Shown in pieces: positions 9,277 to 19,784 of a DNA stretch of 64,000 bases. The translations under genes were made by a program, and so were the position numbers. Source of the stretch: Chlorobiota bacterium (GTDB lineage: Bacteria; Bacteroidota; Bacteroidia; Bacteroidales; VadinHA17); NCBI GenBank assembly GCA_013152085.1, contig JAADHC010000072.1, forward strand, positions 148,343 through 212,342, in the 5' to 3' direction. Position 1 is the stretch's first letter, and each line of letters starts with the position of its first letter. A model generated the notes under the pieces. It searched no databases. It was given only the letters and a program-made list of their open reading frames with translations, and had not been told where the DNA came from.

Positions 9277-10566
9277 TTACAAACTCCAGTATTCGAGGGT
9301 TTTAATTTTTTTCCTGTATACTCCTTTGATATCAACAAATACAGCAAGTCCGTTCAGCAGATTTCTGAAATCAGTTTCTTCAAATTCGAGATAAGGTTTA
9401 TGGGCTACGGCAACCACTATGGCATCATAAAGGCCTTCGGGTTTTTCAGAAAGCTCTATGCCGTATTCTTCAAAGACCTCGTTTTTGTTTGCATAAGGAT
9501 CAACGGTTTCAACATTGACTCTATAGGATTCAAATTCACGGATCATATCAACCACTTTTGAGTTGCGGATGTCACTGACATTTTCTTTGAAGGTAATTCC
9601 CATGACCAGTACGCGTGCATCACGGATATTTTTCCCTTTGGCAACAATTTTTTTCACCACCTGTTTGGCGATGTAACCACCCATCGAGTCGTTAATAAAG
9701 CGTCCCGAATTGATGATCTGTGCGTGGTATCCCAGTTCTTTGGATTTATAGGTAAGGTAATAGGGGTCAACCCCGATGCAATGTCCGCCAACAAGTCCCG
9801 GGGAAAAGTTCAGAAAATTCCACTTTGTACCTGCGGCTTCCAGTACCTCATAGGTATTAATATTCATCCGGTTGAAGATAATCGACAACTCATTCATAAA
9901 GGCAATATTGATGTCCCTCTGGGTATTTTCAATAATTTTGGCTGCTTCGGCTACTTTTATCGAACTAACCGGATGAATACCGGCCTTAATAATGGTTTTG
10001 TAGATCTCTGTAATATTCTTCAATGCTTCTTCATCAGAACCGGCAACAACCTTAACCACGTTCGTCAGCGTGTGAACCGTGTCGCCGGGGTTAATCCGTT
10101 CGGGAGAATATCCAACTTTAAAGTCGTGATTTAACAGCAATCCGGATATCTTTTCCAGAAGCGGTATACATTCTTCTTCAGTACATCCGGGATATACCGT
10201 GGATTCGTACACCACGTAATCTCCCTTTTTAAGATGCGGTGCGAGTGTTTCGGTGGCGGAAAGCAGCGGACCCAAATCGGGAAGGTTGTGCTCGTCAATC
10301 GGGGTAGGTACCGCGATAATATGAAACTGAGCTTCTGCAAGCTTCGCAGTATTATGGGTAAATTTAATGTTTTTATCTTTGAATGTACCGGGAGGCAATT
10401 CATTGCTGGGGTCTTTCCCCTGTTGCATCATCCGGATACGGTCTTCACGGATATCAAAACCAATCACCGGAAAATGGTTAGCCAACTCAAGCGCAATTGG
10501 TAACCCGACATAACCGAGTCCCAGTACTGAAATTTTTCCTTTACCGTTTTGTAATTTATCGATCAT
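9277..10566 (-). CDS. wbpA: Nucleotide-sugar 6-dehydrogenase, WbpA type (UDP-GlcNAc/GalNAc dehydrogenase)
   Basis: The family oxidises C6 of a UDP-N-acetylhexosamine to the uronic acid using two NAD+. The 429-residue protein has the N-terminal Rossmann motif VLGLGYVGLP (about 14-23), VPTPIDEHNLPDL, and the STVYPGCTEEEC segment. KVAEAAKIIENTQRDINIA is followed by the catalytic Cys in GGHCIGVDPYYL (about 257-268) and a C-terminal UDP-binding domain with ITFKENVSDIRNSKV. This is the WbpA/TviB subgroup, not UDP-glucose dehydrogenase. Because wbpB-, wbpD- and wbpE-like genes lie directly upstream, UDP-GlcNAc is the expected substrate and UDP-GlcNAcA the product. Confidence 0.9.
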   Translation of the reverse strand: MIDKLQNGKGKISVLGLGYVGLPIALELANHFPVIGFDIREDRIRMMQQGKDPSNELPPGTFKDKNIKFTHNTAKLAEAQFHIIAVPTPIDEHNLPDLGPLLSATETLAPHLKKGDYVVYESTVYPGCTEEECIPLLEKISGLLLNHDFKVGYSPERINPGDTVHTLTNVVKVVAGSDEEALKNITEIYKTIIKAGIHPVSSIKVAEAAKIIENTQRDINIAFMNELSIIFNRMNINTYEVLEAAGTKWNFLNFSPGLVGGHCIGVDPYYLTYKSKELGYHAQIINSGRFINDSMGGYIAKQVVKKIVAKGKNIRDARVLVMGITFKENVSDIRNSKVVDMIREFESYRVNVETVDPYANKNEVFEEYGIELSEKPEGLYDAIVVAVAHKPYLEFEETDFRNLLNGLAVFVDIKGVYRKKIKTLEYWSL

Positions 10567-10578
10567 AATTTTATCCGG

Positions 10579-11544
10579 TTAAATAATACTTTTAATAAAT
10601 GGGTGGAGTTCGTTGGTTCCGGGTTTTACGGGGATGGCATTACGGATCTCATAGGTGGCTTCGATGGATGGTCTGACATCTTCAATACCAAATCCGTTCC
10701 CGCGAAGAATATCCCGGTAGGTTTCGGTGTGAAGCTCCGTAAAACCGGAACTGAATTCTACCTCTTTACCATCAATCCTGATGGAACGGAAAGTACGCTG
10801 TCCGTTCTTTTTCATATCGTCTGGCAGGTCCTTGCTGTCAAGAGACAAAAACCAGCGCACCCGTGCATTCTCAAGTTCCATAAATCCTGTGGCTTTATCT
10901 TGTTCGCACAGGAAAACCTTGTTATCCTGAATTTTTCCGAAGATCCAGATCAACATGTCAAAGAAATGGATACCGATGTTGGTTGCAATGCCCCCTGATT
11001 TTTGTAAGTTCCCTTTCCATGAAAAGAAATACCAGTGACCTCTGGAGGTAATATACGTGAGGTCAATATCATGTTTTTTACCGCGGGAAACATCAGGAAA
11101 TGTCTCTTTTAATTTTTGGATGGTTTCATGAAGTCTTAACTGCAGAATATTGTATACCCGGTGTCCGGTTTCCTCTTCAAATACTTCAAGTGCATCAACA
11201 TTCCACGGATTAAGTACCATGGGTTTTTCACAAATTGCATCGGCCTGCTGGCGCAGGGCAAAACGGATGTGCGTATCGTGAAGATAGTTTGGAGAGCAAA
11301 TGGAAACATAATCAACCGGGTTTCCGATCCTGCGCAATTTATCAATGTGTCTGTCGAATCGCTCAAATTCCACGAAAAAATCGGCTTCAGGGAAGTAATT
11401 GTCCATAATTCCCACGCTATCGTGTTTATCCAGCGCTGCCAGGAGGTTGTTCCCGGTTTCCTTGATTGCCTTCAGATGACGTACGGCAATATAACCGGCT
11501 GCGCCGATCAGGGCAAATTGTTTTTGAACTGGAACGGATGCCAT
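10579..11544 (-). CDS. wbpB: Gfo/Idh/MocA oxidoreductase, WbpB type (UDP-GlcNAcA 3-dehydrogenase)
   Basis: WbpB oxidises C3 of UDP-GlcNAcA to the 3-keto sugar that the WbpE transaminase uses. The 321-residue protein has an N-terminal Rossmann nucleotide-binding motif (ALIGAAGYIAVRHL, about 11-24), the family's CEKPMVLNP loop (about 93-101; EKP carries the catalytic Lys) and GGIATNIGIHFFDML (about 187-201) in the C-terminal domain. Size and spacing agree with WbpB/WlbA enzymes, which keep NAD bound and regenerate it with 2-oxoglutarate. It is 12 nt upstream of wbpA. A second promoter seems to lie just in front of it. Confidence 0.87.
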   Translation of the reverse strand: MASVPVQKQFALIGAAGYIAVRHLKAIKETGNNLLAALDKHDSVGIMDNYFPEADFFVEFERFDRHIDKLRRIGNPVDYVSICSPNYLHDTHIRFALRQQADAICEKPMVLNPWNVDALEVFEEETGHRVYNILQLRLHETIQKLKETFPDVSRGKKHDIDLTYITSRGHWYFFSWKGNLQKSGGIATNIGIHFFDMLIWIFGKIQDNKVFLCEQDKATGFMELENARVRWFLSLDSKDLPDDMKKNGQRTFRSIRIDGKEVEFSSGFTELHTETYRDILRGNGFGIEDVRPSIEATYEIRNAIPVKPGTNELHPFIKSII

Positions 11545-11564
11545 ATCAGGATAATTTTGCGGGC

Positions 11565-11595
11565 CAAAGGTACATTCATTCGTCGATTTTCACAA
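11565..11595 (-). promoter_or_regulatory. Possible internal promoter before wbpB
   Basis: Minus-strand TACCTTTG (11565-11572) is a full TAnnTTTG match, with TTG at 11593-11595 after 20 nt. It overlaps the 3' end of wbpD and would give wbpB-wbpA-galE-rfbB an independent transcript with a leader of about 15 nt. Confidence 0.45.
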
Positions 11596-12157
11596 CCAGA
11601 CTTTCTTTTAAACAGTATAAGGCTCCGCTTTCGGGACACCGGGCTTCCCCTTTTTCGTTAAAATGAAGGCGATGGCCAAACTCGCTCATCCAGCCGGCAT
11701 GTCTTGCAGGATTTCCGACAACCAGTGAATAAGGCCTGACATCTTTATTAACCACGGCTCCGGCACCGATAAATGCATATTCTCCGATGGTTACACCACA
11801 AATAATGGTTGCATTGGCACCAATAGATGCCCCCTTTTTTACAAGCGTGGTTTGATACTGATCTTTCCGGATCACCGCACTGCGTGGATTGATAACATTG
11901 GTAAATACCATCGAAGGCCCGAGAAAAACATCATCTTCGCATATAACTCCGGTATAGATGGAAACATTGTTCTGTACTTTGACATTTGCTCCCAGGACAA
12001 CATCCGGAGAGACAACGACATTCTGTCCGAGATTGCAGTTTTCCCCGATGACCGCACCGGTCATTACATGCGAAAAGTGCCAGATTCTGGTACCTTTCCC
12101 TATGTGGCAATGATCATCAATGACTGCTGTTTCATGTGCAAAATAATTTTTCTCCAT
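11576..12157 (-). CDS. wbpD: UDP-sugar N-acetyltransferase, WbpD type (left-handed beta-helix)
   Basis: The family acetylates the 3-amino group of UDP-2-acetamido-3-amino-glucuronate from acetyl-CoA. The 193-residue protein is built of hexapeptide repeats ([53 protein letters not shown]), with the conserved NVINPRSAV loop and the [14 protein letters not shown] end typical of WbpD/WlbB enzymes. A further C-terminal piece of about 35 residues contains two cysteines ([10 protein letters not shown]). It sits between the WbpE aminotransferase (7-nt gap) and WbpB, the order expected for the pathway. Confidence 0.9.
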   Translation of the reverse strand: MEKNYFAHETAVIDDHCHIGKGTRIWHFSHVMTGAVIGENCNLGQNVVVSPDVVLGANVKVQNNVSIYTGVICEDDVFLGPSMVFTNVINPRSAVIRKDQYQTTLVKKGASIGANATIICGVTIGEYAFIGAGAVVNKDVRPYSLVVGNPARHAGWMSEFGHRLHFNEKGEARCPESGALYCLKESLVVKIDE

Positions 12158-12164
12158 ACGATTT

Positions 12165-13295
12165 TCAGCGTTTTGGGTATTCGGAAATATGTTTGGTAAT
12201 CCAATGAAGCTGGTCTTCCGTCAGCTCCGGGTGCATGGGCAAAGATAAAACACTTTTGCAAAGCATATCGGAAACAGGAAAATCCTGGCCGGCAAAAGAA
12301 AAATGAGCAAAAGCTTTTTGCCGGTGCATGGGTTGCGGATAATAGATCATTGCAGGGATGCCTTTGTCCTTAAGATATTTAATAAGTTCATCACGATTAA
12401 TACCACGGGTAATCAGGGTATATTGATGGAAAATGTGTGTAGACCAGGGGACCTGTTTGGGTATTTTCAGATAGGGTAATGACATAAAAGCATGGTTATA
12501 AAAATCTGCGGCCTGCTGACGGGCCAGGTTAAATTCATCCAGGTGTTGAAGTTTAACATCAAGAATGGCTGCCTGTAGCGTATCGAGGCGGGAGTTGATA
12601 CCAACACGTTCGTGAAAATATTTTTTCCGGGTTCCGTGATTGACAATCGACCGTAATTTAACGGCCAGAACGGCATCATTTGTAAAGATGGCACCTCCAT
12701 CCCCATATGCACCCAGACTTTTGGACGGGAAAAAAGAGATACACCCGGTATGTCCCAGGGTTCCGGCTTTTTTGCGTGTGCCGTCACTGAAAAGGTAATC
12801 GCTGCCCAGTGCCTGGGCACTGTCTTCGATAACGAAAAGATTGTGTTTTTTCGCAATAGTCAAAATATCTTCCATGGGAGCACACTGACCATAAAGGTGT
12901 ACGGGTATGATGGCCCGTGTACGTGATGTGACGGCTTTCTCTATTTCATCGGGGCGCATCATAAATGTATCCGGATCAACATCGGTTACTACCGGCGTAA
13001 GACCCATGAAGGCAACAACTTCGACGGTTGCAATAAACGTGAAGTCCGGAACGATCACTTCATCACCCGGTTTCAGGTCCAGCGCCATAAGTGAAACCTG
13101 TAATGCATCTGTCCCGTTACCACAGGGAACAACATGAGCAGTGCCTGCATAGTCAGCGAGGTTCTCTGCGAATTTTTTCACTGACGGTCCGTTAATGAAT
13201 GCAGAGGACAGTATAACCTCCTGCATGGCATCGTCAATTTCTTTTTTCAGTTTCAGGTACTGCGACTGAAGATCTACCATACGTATGGATTTCAT
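12165..13295 (-). CDS. wbpE: DegT/DnrJ-family aminotransferase, WbpE type
   Basis: This PLP enzyme transfers the amino group of glutamate to the 3-keto sugar nucleotide made by WbpB. It has 376 residues of fold type I. The N-terminus [16 protein letters not shown] is typical, [14 protein letters not shown] binds the cofactor phosphate, [10 protein letters not shown] holds the Asp that contacts the pyridine ring, and the Schiff-base Lys lies in [14 protein letters not shown] (about 188-201). C-terminal [12 protein letters not shown] is also family-typical. It is the first gene of the minus-strand sugar operon. No clear promoter was found in the 55 nt before the divergent HU/SPOR gene. Confidence 0.9.
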   Translation of the reverse strand: MKSIRMVDLQSQYLKLKKEIDDAMQEVILSSAFINGPSVKKFAENLADYAGTAHVVPCGNGTDALQVSLMALDLKPGDEVIVPDFTFIATVEVVAFMGLTPVVTDVDPDTFMMRPDEIEKAVTSRTRAIIPVHLYGQCAPMEDILTIAKKHNLFVIEDSAQALGSDYLFSDGTRKKAGTLGHTGCISFFPSKSLGAYGDGGAIFTNDAVLAVKLRSIVNHGTRKKYFHERVGINSRLDTLQAAILDVKLQHLDEFNLARQQAADFYNHAFMSLPYLKIPKQVPWSTHIFHQYTLITRGINRDELIKYLKDKGIPAMIYYPQPMHRQKAFAHFSFAGQDFPVSDMLCKSVLSLPMHPELTEDQLHWITKHISEYPKR

Positions 13296-13402
13296 AGCTT
13301 ATCATTTTTCCGGGCTAAAATACCAAAAAATGGGGGGAATAAGATCATAGATGTTCAGGGATAGAAATAAGTTTAATAAAATATTCATAGAGGCATTCCG
13401 TT

Positions 13403-13429
13403 TTTGCATCTTTATTTTTATTATTTTTG
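13403..13429 (+). promoter_or_regulatory. Promoter of the HU/SPOR gene
   Basis: TATTTTTG (13422-13429) matches TAnnTTTG, with TTTG at 13403-13406. It lies inside the longest open frame, so translation must begin at the downstream ATG at 13450 and not at 13351. Confidence 0.55.
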
Positions 13430-13449
13430 TTTGGCAAAAACCACCCGAT

Positions 13450-14436
13450 ATGGAGCTCCAGCATTTTATCAAAGAACTGCTTTTCCGGCACGACTGTGTG
13501 ATTGTTCCCGGATTTGGCGGTTTTGTAGCCAACTACAGGCCTGCCGAAGTCAATTACCAGAATCATTCGTTTGCCCCCCCGTCAAAAGACATTGTATTTA
13601 ACAGTGAGTTGAAAGATAATGACGGGCTGATTATCGGGCATATATCAAAATCCAGTGGTATGTCATATGTGGATGCCCGGAACTGGGTTGAGAAACAAGT
13701 GAAGGAGTTGTCCCGGAAGCTCGAAAAAGGGCGAAAGGTTTACCTTGAGGATATCGGCACTTTTCATCTGGGAAAAGATAAAAATATCCTTTTCGAACCG
13801 GCACATTCGGTGAATTATCTGACTGAATCTTATGGACTTCCGGATTTTCAGTTTTCACCGCTTGAAACTTTCAAAGGCGAGAAAAAACCGACTGTTTTGG
13901 TAACACAATCCCGGGTGCGTAAATCCTGGCGCTGGGTAGCCGTGGCTGTTCCTGTGGTTGTGGCCCTAACACTGATTCCGCTGAAAACAGGCTTGCTGGA
14001 AAATATCCATATCGATCTTTCTTCTGTCAGTCCTTTTCATAAAAAAGCAAATAATAAAGCAACTTACATTCAACCATCTCCTGAACAAAAAGTTCAGCCA
14101 GCGGAGCATTTGAAAAGCGAGGAGCCGAAGGTATCTTCTGAAGAGATTACTCCTGCTGAATCAAAAGAAGCGGAAAAGACTTCACCTGTTGAAAAAACGC
14201 CTGTACCTGTTGTCAGGTATTATATTGTTGCAGGCAGTTTCCAGCACCGTTCCAATGCCGAATATATGAAACAACAACTTATCGGTGAAGGGAAAAATGC
14301 TGTAATCATGGATGGTCCCAATGGTTTTTTAAGGGTGGCTTATGGCGGATTTGTTAACAAAACCGCTGCTGAAAATGAGCTTTCGGGCATTCGACGTTTA
14401 AAAAGTCATGAAAATTACTGGCTTCTCAGGAAGTAA
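13450..14436 (+). CDS. HU-CCDC81 / SPOR domain membrane protein
   Basis: The 328-residue product is a predicted single-pass inner-membrane protein that binds peptidoglycan. The cytoplasmic N-terminus is an HU/CCDC81-like domain (MELQHFIKELLFRHDCVIVPGFGGFVANY; KVYLEDIGTFHL), about residues 1-130. A transmembrane helix follows near 155-175 (WVAVAVPVVVALTLIPL), then a Pro/Glu/Lys-rich periplasmic linker, and a C-terminal SPOR domain (YYIVAGSFQHRSNAEYMKQQL to the end), which in other proteins binds denuded glycan strands at the septum. The architecture is a Bacteroidota signature. A role in division or envelope organisation is inference. The start is set by the promoter at 13422. Confidence 0.85.
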   Translation: MELQHFIKELLFRHDCVIVPGFGGFVANYRPAEVNYQNHSFAPPSKDIVFNSELKDNDGLIIGHISKSSGMSYVDARNWVEKQVKELSRKLEKGRKVYLEDIGTFHLGKDKNILFEPAHSVNYLTESYGLPDFQFSPLETFKGEKKPTVLVTQSRVRKSWRWVAVAVPVVVALTLIPLKTGLLENIHIDLSSVSPFHKKANNKATYIQPSPEQKVQPAEHLKSEEPKVSSEEITPAESKEAEKTSPVEKTPVPVVRYYIVAGSFQHRSNAEYMKQQLIGEGKNAVIMDGPNGFLRVAYGGFVNKTAAENELSGIRRLKSHENYWLLRK

Positions 14437-14535
14437 ATTCCGGATCCGGGCTTTTTTACCTCTCGTATTTATTCATTTCCAAAATCCGGAAGCCGGTCCC
14501 GTAGAATTTTACATGCATGACAAATATCAACAGGA

Positions 14536-14562
14536 TTGGTAATTTTATTTCCTTTAAATTTG
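14536..14562 (+). promoter_or_regulatory. Promoter of mutAB
   Basis: TAAATTTG (14555-14562) matches TAnnTTTG, with TTG at 14536-14538 sixteen nt upstream. The predicted leader before the mutA ATG at 14585 is under 20 nt. Confidence 0.6.
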
Positions 14563-14584
14563 CGAAAATAATTTCAAATTACGG

Positions 14585-16459
14585 ATGAAACCTTTGTTTC
14601 AGGAATTTAAAGACGTATCTCCTGCAGCGTGGGAAAACAAAATTTTGCAGGATCTGGGAATATCTTCCCTGAAAAATCTTTTCAGGGATACCCCGGAGGA
14701 TATATCGATACATCCTTTTTATACTAAGGAAGATTTGGAAAATCAAAAGTTTGCAGGTGGTCGTCCCGGAGAATTTCCTTTCCTGAGAGGTTCCCGCACA
14801 CCGGGTTTTTCTTGGAAAATACAGGAAGAGATTCCGGTTTACAACTCCGGGGAAGCAGGCAGACAGGCTGCAACAGCGATAGCTTCCGGAGCTGATCGTG
14901 TTGCTTTTACTTTTCCTGTACGTCTTGACAAATGTCCTGATATCAGACATCTGTTTAATGAAATAAATCTTGCTGAAACAGCTATTGTTTTAATAGATCA
15001 TTTAAATCCTTATTTGCTGTGGTCTTTATTTCAGCAGTCAGTATACCGGGATTCACTGGATAAGCAAAATGTGAGAGGAGCTATCGCTTACGACCCCTTG
15101 GGTTTTCTAACACAACATGGGGATTATCCTTCAACCGAAGCGGATGCCTTATCCTGGGAACGGGATATTCTGGCTGAAAGCATTCATGATCTACCGCATA
15201 TAAGAACCCTGGAGGTAAATGCCGGGATTTTTAATGATGCCGGAGGATCGGTGGTTCAGGAGATTGCCTTTGCCCTTGCCATGGGGAAGGAATACCTGGA
15301 TATCTATACCGGCTTGGATATTTCTGTTGATGATCTTCTTCCCCGTATGGGATTCAGCTTTGCCACCGGTCCCGATTACTTTATGGAGATCGCTAAACTC
15401 AGGGCTTTTCGAGTATTATGGTCATGGATTTCCAAAGAATACGAACCTTCTCAGGCGAATGATCTGAAGGCACAAATTCATGCAAGAACAACACTTTGGA
15501 ATGCTACCCTGTATGATTCTTATGTGAATATGTTAAGAGCAACTACCGAAGCCATGTCTGCCGTGTTAGGCGGAGCAGATGTTGTTACAACATATCCCTA
15601 TGACTATGCATACAGAAAACCCGGTAAATTTTCAGCGCGGATTGCACGGAATATACAATTGATTCTGAAACACGAATCAAACTTTGACAAAACCGTTGAT
15701 CCCGCCGCCGGTTCTTATTATTTGGAGAAACTTACGCGTCAGGTGGCAGAAAAAGCATGGCATTTGTTTCTTAAAGTGGAAAAGGCCGGTGGTTACCGGA
15801 AAGCACTTTCAGGGAATTTTATTCAGGAGGAGATCAGGAAGGTTTTCCTGAAGCGTTCAAATAATTTGTCCACCGGAAAAGAGGCATTGATCGGAACAAA
15901 CCGTTATCCTTTGCGCGGAGAAAAATATCCCGAACATGCAGAAAAGATAAATACCGGGAAACCGGATATTTTCTTTGAAAAACGAATTAAACCTGTTCCA
16001 ATACGTCGTGCATCGGAGGTTTTTGAAGTGCTAAGGCAAAGAACGGAAAATCATGAAAAAACACCCCGGGTTTTTCTTTTTGGACATGGGAACCCATCAA
16101 TCCGTTCTGCCAGGGAAACCTTCGCCGCGAATTTTTTTACAGTTGCTGGTTTCAAAATTATAGATAACATCTCAATTTCAACCGTTGAGGAAGGGATTAG
16201 AAAGATAAGAAAGGTGATGCCGGAAGTAGTGGTATTGTGTGCGGGGAATGAGGATTATCCTGCACTTACGGATACATTGTGCGTAGAATTAAAAACATTG
16301 CCTTTGCTGGTGGTTACTGGCAACCCGGGAGAAAAACGAGGTGAACTGGAACAAAAGGGCATACGTTTTTTTATTCATCGTGAATCAAATATCCCTGAGG
16401 TTTTGAGTGAAATTCAGTCTGATCTGGGTATCCATGGACAAACAGAGGTGATGGTATGA
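14585..16459 (+). CDS. mutA: Methylmalonyl-CoA mutase, small (beta) subunit
   Basis: This is the non-catalytic partner of MutB in the adenosylcobalamin-dependent interconversion of succinyl-CoA and methylmalonyl-CoA, used for propionate formation or degradation. The 624-residue protein has a TIM-barrel-like N-terminal region ([45 protein letters not shown]) and a C-terminal flavodoxin-like region. The latter lacks the cobalamin-binding DxHxxG, as expected for the small subunit ([19 protein letters not shown] is in its place). The stop overlaps the mutB start by ATGA, indicating translational coupling. Confidence 0.95.
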   Translation: MKPLFQEFKDVSPAAWENKILQDLGISSLKNLFRDTPEDISIHPFYTKEDLENQKFAGGRPGEFPFLRGSRTPGFSWKIQEEIPVYNSGEAGRQAATAIASGADRVAFTFPVRLDKCPDIRHLFNEINLAETAIVLIDHLNPYLLWSLFQQSVYRDSLDKQNVRGAIAYDPLGFLTQHGDYPSTEADALSWERDILAESIHDLPHIRTLEVNAGIFNDAGGSVVQEIAFALAMGKEYLDIYTGLDISVDDLLPRMGFSFATGPDYFMEIAKLRAFRVLWSWISKEYEPSQANDLKAQIHARTTLWNATLYDSYVNMLRATTEAMSAVLGGADVVTTYPYDYAYRKPGKFSARIARNIQLILKHESNFDKTVDPAAGSYYLEKLTRQVAEKAWHLFLKVEKAGGYRKALSGNFIQEEIRKVFLKRSNNLSTGKEALIGTNRYPLRGEKYPEHAEKINTGKPDIFFEKRIKPVPIRRASEVFEVLRQRTENHEKTPRVFLFGHGNPSIRSARETFAANFFTVAGFKIIDNISISTVEEGIRKIRKVMPEVVVLCAGNEDYPALTDTLCVELKTLPLLVVTGNPGEKRGELEQKGIRFFIHRESNIPEVLSEIQSDLGIHGQTEVMV

Positions 16460-18609
16460 AGAAGGATTTTCTGAAATATTCTTTTGATAAGTTATGGGCA
16501 GCTGAAGAGAAGCATGCTGCCGCACCCGGCGATCAGGTTGAAAACCCATGGGAAACCCCCGAAGGGATTCCGGTTAATCCGGTATATTTTCAGAAAGATC
16601 TGGAGGGTCTCGATCATCTTCATTTTGCTGCAGGTATTCCCCCCTTTTTGCGGGGGCCATACTCCAGTATGTATGTAACGCGTCCCTGGACTATACGGCA
16701 ATATGCGGGATTTTCGACGGCTGAAGAATCCAACGCTTTTTACAGGCGGAATCTGGCTGCCGGTCAAAAAGGACTTTCGGTAGCATTCGATCTGGCTACA
16801 CATCGCGGCTATGATTCGGATCATGAACGTGTAGTAGGTGATGTAGGGAAAGCCGGAGTAGCTATAGATTCGGTAGAAGACATGAAGATCCTTTTTGACA
16901 GGATACCCCTTGACAGGATGTCTGTTTCTATGACTATGAACGGTGCCGTATTACCCGTAATGGCATTTTTTATCGTTACCGGCCTGGAACAGGGAGTACC
17001 GCTGGAAAAACTTTCCGGTACCATACAGAATGATATCCTGAAGGAGTTTATGGTCAGGAACACCTACATTTATCCTCCGGACATGTCCATGCGCATCATC
17101 GGGGATATCTTTTCATATACGGCACAACATATGCCACGGTTTAACTCGATCAGCGTTTCGGGCTACCACATGCAGGAGGCCGGAGCAACAGCAGACATAG
17201 AAATGGCATATACCCTGGCTGACGGACTGGAGTATTTGCGTACCGGGATAAAGGCAGGTCTTTCCATTGATGAATTTGCACCCAGAATATCTTTCTTTTG
17301 GGGTATTGGTATGAATTATTTTATGGAAATTGCCAAATTGCGGGCTGCACGGATGTTATGGGCAAAGTTGGTGAAACAGTTCAACCCTGTAAACCCGGCA
17401 TCAATGGCTCTGCGAACACATTGCCAGACATCAGGCTGGAGTCTCACAGAGCAGGATCCTTTCAATAATGTAATCCGTACGTGTGTTGAAGCGATGGCAG
17501 CAGCCCAGGGACATACCCAATCGTTGCATACCAATGCCCTGGATGAAGCCATAGCCCTGCCCACTGATTTTTCCGCACGCATTGCCCGCAACACACAACT
17601 CTATCTTCAGGAGGAAACAAAAATCCTAAGTCCGGTTGATCCATGGGGAGGTTCCTATTTTATGGAACATTTAACGGCCAGCCTGGCCCGCAGGGCATGG
17701 TCTGTCATTGAGGAAATAGAAGAAATAGGCGGTATGGCCAAAGCTATTGAAACAGGCATTCCGAAAATGCGCATCGAGGAAGCGGCTGCAAGAAAACAAG
17801 CCCGTATTGATTCCGGGAAAGATATTATTGTCGGAGTAAATCGCTGGGCCATTGACGAAGGATCATCCTTTGATATTCTGGAGGTCGATAACCGTGCTGT
17901 AAGAGAAAAACAGATTAAACGGTTAAAGGAATTAAAAGCTTTGCGCAATGAAAGAAAAGTTCAAAAAGCCCTTAATACATTAACTCGTGCAGCAGCAGAT
18001 AAAAACGGGAACCTTCTTGAACTGGCCGTAAATGCCGCGACAAAACGTGCAACCCTGGGGGAAATATCTGATGCCGTTGAGAAAGTCTGCGGACGTTTTA
18101 AAGCTTCCATCCAGACGGTTTCAGGTGTATATTCGTCCGAATTGAAGCGGAACCATTCTTTTTCGGAAGCAGGACATCTGGTACGTGAATTTGCATCTCT
18201 GGCCGGCAGACAACCAAGAATAATGGTGGCTAAAATGGGGCAGGACGGACATGACCGTGGTGCAAAAGTGGTTTCCACCGCTTTTGCAGATATCGGTTTC
18301 GATGTGGATATAGGGCCACTTTTCCAAACCCCTGCCGAGGTAGCACGTCAGGCGGCAGAAAATGATGTTCATGTATTAGGTATTTCATCACTTGCAGGCG
18401 GACACAAAACCCTTATCCGGGAAGTAATCAATGAATTGAAAAAACTGGGACGTGAAGATATTATGGTTGTTGCCGGAGGGGTTATACCCAAACAGGATTT
18501 TGATTATTTGCACAAATTGGGTGTAGTAGCGGTTTTTGGCCCCGGAAGCCCGCTGACCCAAACTGCAATGGAAATCCTCAGGATACTTATCGATAAGGAA
18601 AAAAACTGA
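16456..18609 (+). CDS. mutB: Methylmalonyl-CoA mutase, large (alpha, catalytic) subunit
   Basis: The 717-residue catalytic subunit binds adenosylcobalamin and carries out the radical carbon-skeleton rearrangement. N-terminal substrate domain: [58 protein letters not shown], and [11 protein letters not shown]-terminal B12 domain: [14 protein letters not shown] with DxHxxG (about 597-602, His the lower axial ligand) and SSLAGGH. Length is normal for the family. It is translationally coupled to mutA. No MeaB chaperone or epimerase is adjacent, which is common in Bacteroidota. Confidence 0.97.
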   Translation: MKKDFLKYSFDKLWAAEEKHAAAPGDQVENPWETPEGIPVNPVYFQKDLEGLDHLHFAAGIPPFLRGPYSSMYVTRPWTIRQYAGFSTAEESNAFYRRNLAAGQKGLSVAFDLATHRGYDSDHERVVGDVGKAGVAIDSVEDMKILFDRIPLDRMSVSMTMNGAVLPVMAFFIVTGLEQGVPLEKLSGTIQNDILKEFMVRNTYIYPPDMSMRIIGDIFSYTAQHMPRFNSISVSGYHMQEAGATADIEMAYTLADGLEYLRTGIKAGLSIDEFAPRISFFWGIGMNYFMEIAKLRAARMLWAKLVKQFNPVNPASMALRTHCQTSGWSLTEQDPFNNVIRTCVEAMAAAQGHTQSLHTNALDEAIALPTDFSARIARNTQLYLQEETKILSPVDPWGGSYFMEHLTASLARRAWSVIEEIEEIGGMAKAIETGIPKMRIEEAAARKQARIDSGKDIIVGVNRWAIDEGSSFDILEVDNRAVREKQIKRLKELKALRNERKVQKALNTLTRAAADKNGNLLELAVNAATKRATLGEISDAVEKVCGRFKASIQTVSGVYSSELKRNHSFSEAGHLVREFASLAGRQPRIMVAKMGQDGHDRGAKVVSTAFADIGFDVDIGPLFQTPAEVARQAAENDVHVLGISSLAGGHKTLIREVINELKKLGREDIMVVAGGVIPKQDFDYLHKLGVVAVFGPGSPLTQTAMEILRILIDKEKN

Positions 18610-18730
18610 TTCTGTTTTCCTTCTTTTCACTTTGCAGCATCCGCGTTAATTATACGTCCATGTTATACGGGGAATATCATGATCATTTGTTGAAATGTTT
18701 TGATTGTTATATCTTTCGTAAAAAAAGATT

Positions 18731-19255
18731 ATGATGAAATATCTTTTACAACCGGTGTTGATTCTTTTTGCAACCGTTAATCTCACTTTTGCACAGAACA
18801 ACCGTGTTTTTTCCGATCAGGCCGGACAGGTTATCCTGCTGGGCTATGGTGATCGCAGCGGTATGGAATCCACTCCTTTTGACGAATGGTTTTCCATGGA
18901 GTATGATGGATACCAACCAGACCGGAAGATTATTGACGAATTACAGGGAATGGCTCATGATGTTGAAATAACCATAGTTATGGGAACGTGGTGTTCGGAC
19001 AGCAGGCGGGAGGTTCCACGGTTTTTTAAAATTCTGGATGAAATAGGGGTTACGGAGGATCAGGTAACCATATATTATGTTGACCGGGATAAAACATGTC
19101 CGGATATCGATACGCAAAAAATAAGGATTGAACGGGTACCCACCTTTATTTTTAATAAAAATGATACGGAACTGGGCAGAATTATTGAATCGCCTGTCAA
19201 TAATCTTGAAAAAGACATAACAGAAATACTTAAAAATAATAACCATGGAAAATGA
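18731..19255 (+). CDS. Secreted thioredoxin-like protein with WCSDS active site
   Basis: This 174-residue exported protein has a signal peptide to about residue 21 (TLTFA-QNN region) and a thioredoxin fold. The active site is GTWCSDSRREVPRF (about 85-98), so the resolving Cys of CxxC is replaced by Ser. The cis-Pro loop is RVPTFIFNKN. CxxS proteins of this kind are usually isomerase-like, or form mixed disulfides rather than reducing them; that is family knowledge, not shown here. Its stop overlaps the next gene by 11 nt, beginning a three-gene coupled operon with two small membrane proteins. TATCTTTC, one base off TAnnTTTG, occurs about 20 nt upstream. Confidence 0.75.
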   Translation: MMKYLLQPVLILFATVNLTFAQNNRVFSDQAGQVILLGYGDRSGMESTPFDEWFSMEYDGYQPDRKIIDELQGMAHDVEITIVMGTWCSDSRREVPRFFKILDEIGVTEDQVTIYYVDRDKTCPDIDTQKIRIERVPTFIFNKNDTELGRIIESPVNNLEKDITEILKNNNHGK

Positions 19256-19784
19256 ACCGAAAAACACGGCAGGACAGGGCTTTGGCATTGCTGCTCTTGT
19301 CCTGGGGATTATTGCCCTTTTGATTGCTTTTATTCCCTGTATTGGCATGCTTGCACTGATTCCCGGAGTAATCGGCATTGTATTTGCCATTGTCGGCCTT
19401 AACCAGGCAGCACAGGCCAATGCTGCCAAGGGATTGGTGGTTGCCGCGCTGGTTATTTCCATTCTCGGAACAACGATTGCCGTGGTTTGGGTTTTTGCCC
19501 TTTCCTCTTCCTCATTTATGATAAAAAATAATCTGGAAAAAATTACCCGGGAGTTTAACAAGGAGTTTTCAAAAGAATACGGAAAACCCTTTGATGAAGC
19601 CATACAGGAAACCTCAAAGAATCTGGAAAAAGAACTGGAACAGCTTGAACTGGCACCAGACTCGCTGGTAAATGAACTTGAGCAGATTGAAAAACCCGGG
19701 TCTCCCGGTGAAGCGGGGCAGGCTGCCGGAAAAGCCCTGAAAGAAATTAATAAAGAACTTACGGATACAACCAGGCGGCGATGA
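19245..19784 (+). CDS. DUF4190-like two-helix membrane protein with acidic helical tail
   Basis: The 179-residue product has two membrane hairpins in the first 85 residues (GIAALVLGIIALLIAFIPC and LVVAALVISILGTTIAVVW, with GVIGIVFAIVGLNQA between), the pattern of DUF4190 proteins. A long charged, probably coiled-coil C-terminus follows (NLEKELEQLELAPDSLVNELEQIEK and a KALKEINKEL end). Function is unknown. It overlaps the thioredoxin-like gene upstream (11 nt) and the next gene (ATGA), so all three are probably made together. Confidence 0.65.
   Translation: MENEPKNTAGQGFGIAALVLGIIALLIAFIPCIGMLALIPGVIGIVFAIVGLNQAAQANAAKGLVVAALVISILGTTIAVVWVFALSSSSFMIKNNLEKITREFNKEFSKEYGKPFDEAIQETSKNLEKELEQLELAPDSLVNELEQIEKPGSPGEAGQAAGKALKEINKELTDTTRRR

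Noticed and set aside
13351..13449. N-terminal extension of the HU/SPOR protein
   Set aside because: The extra 33 residues precede the conserved HU-like start, and a promoter -7 box lies inside the extension.
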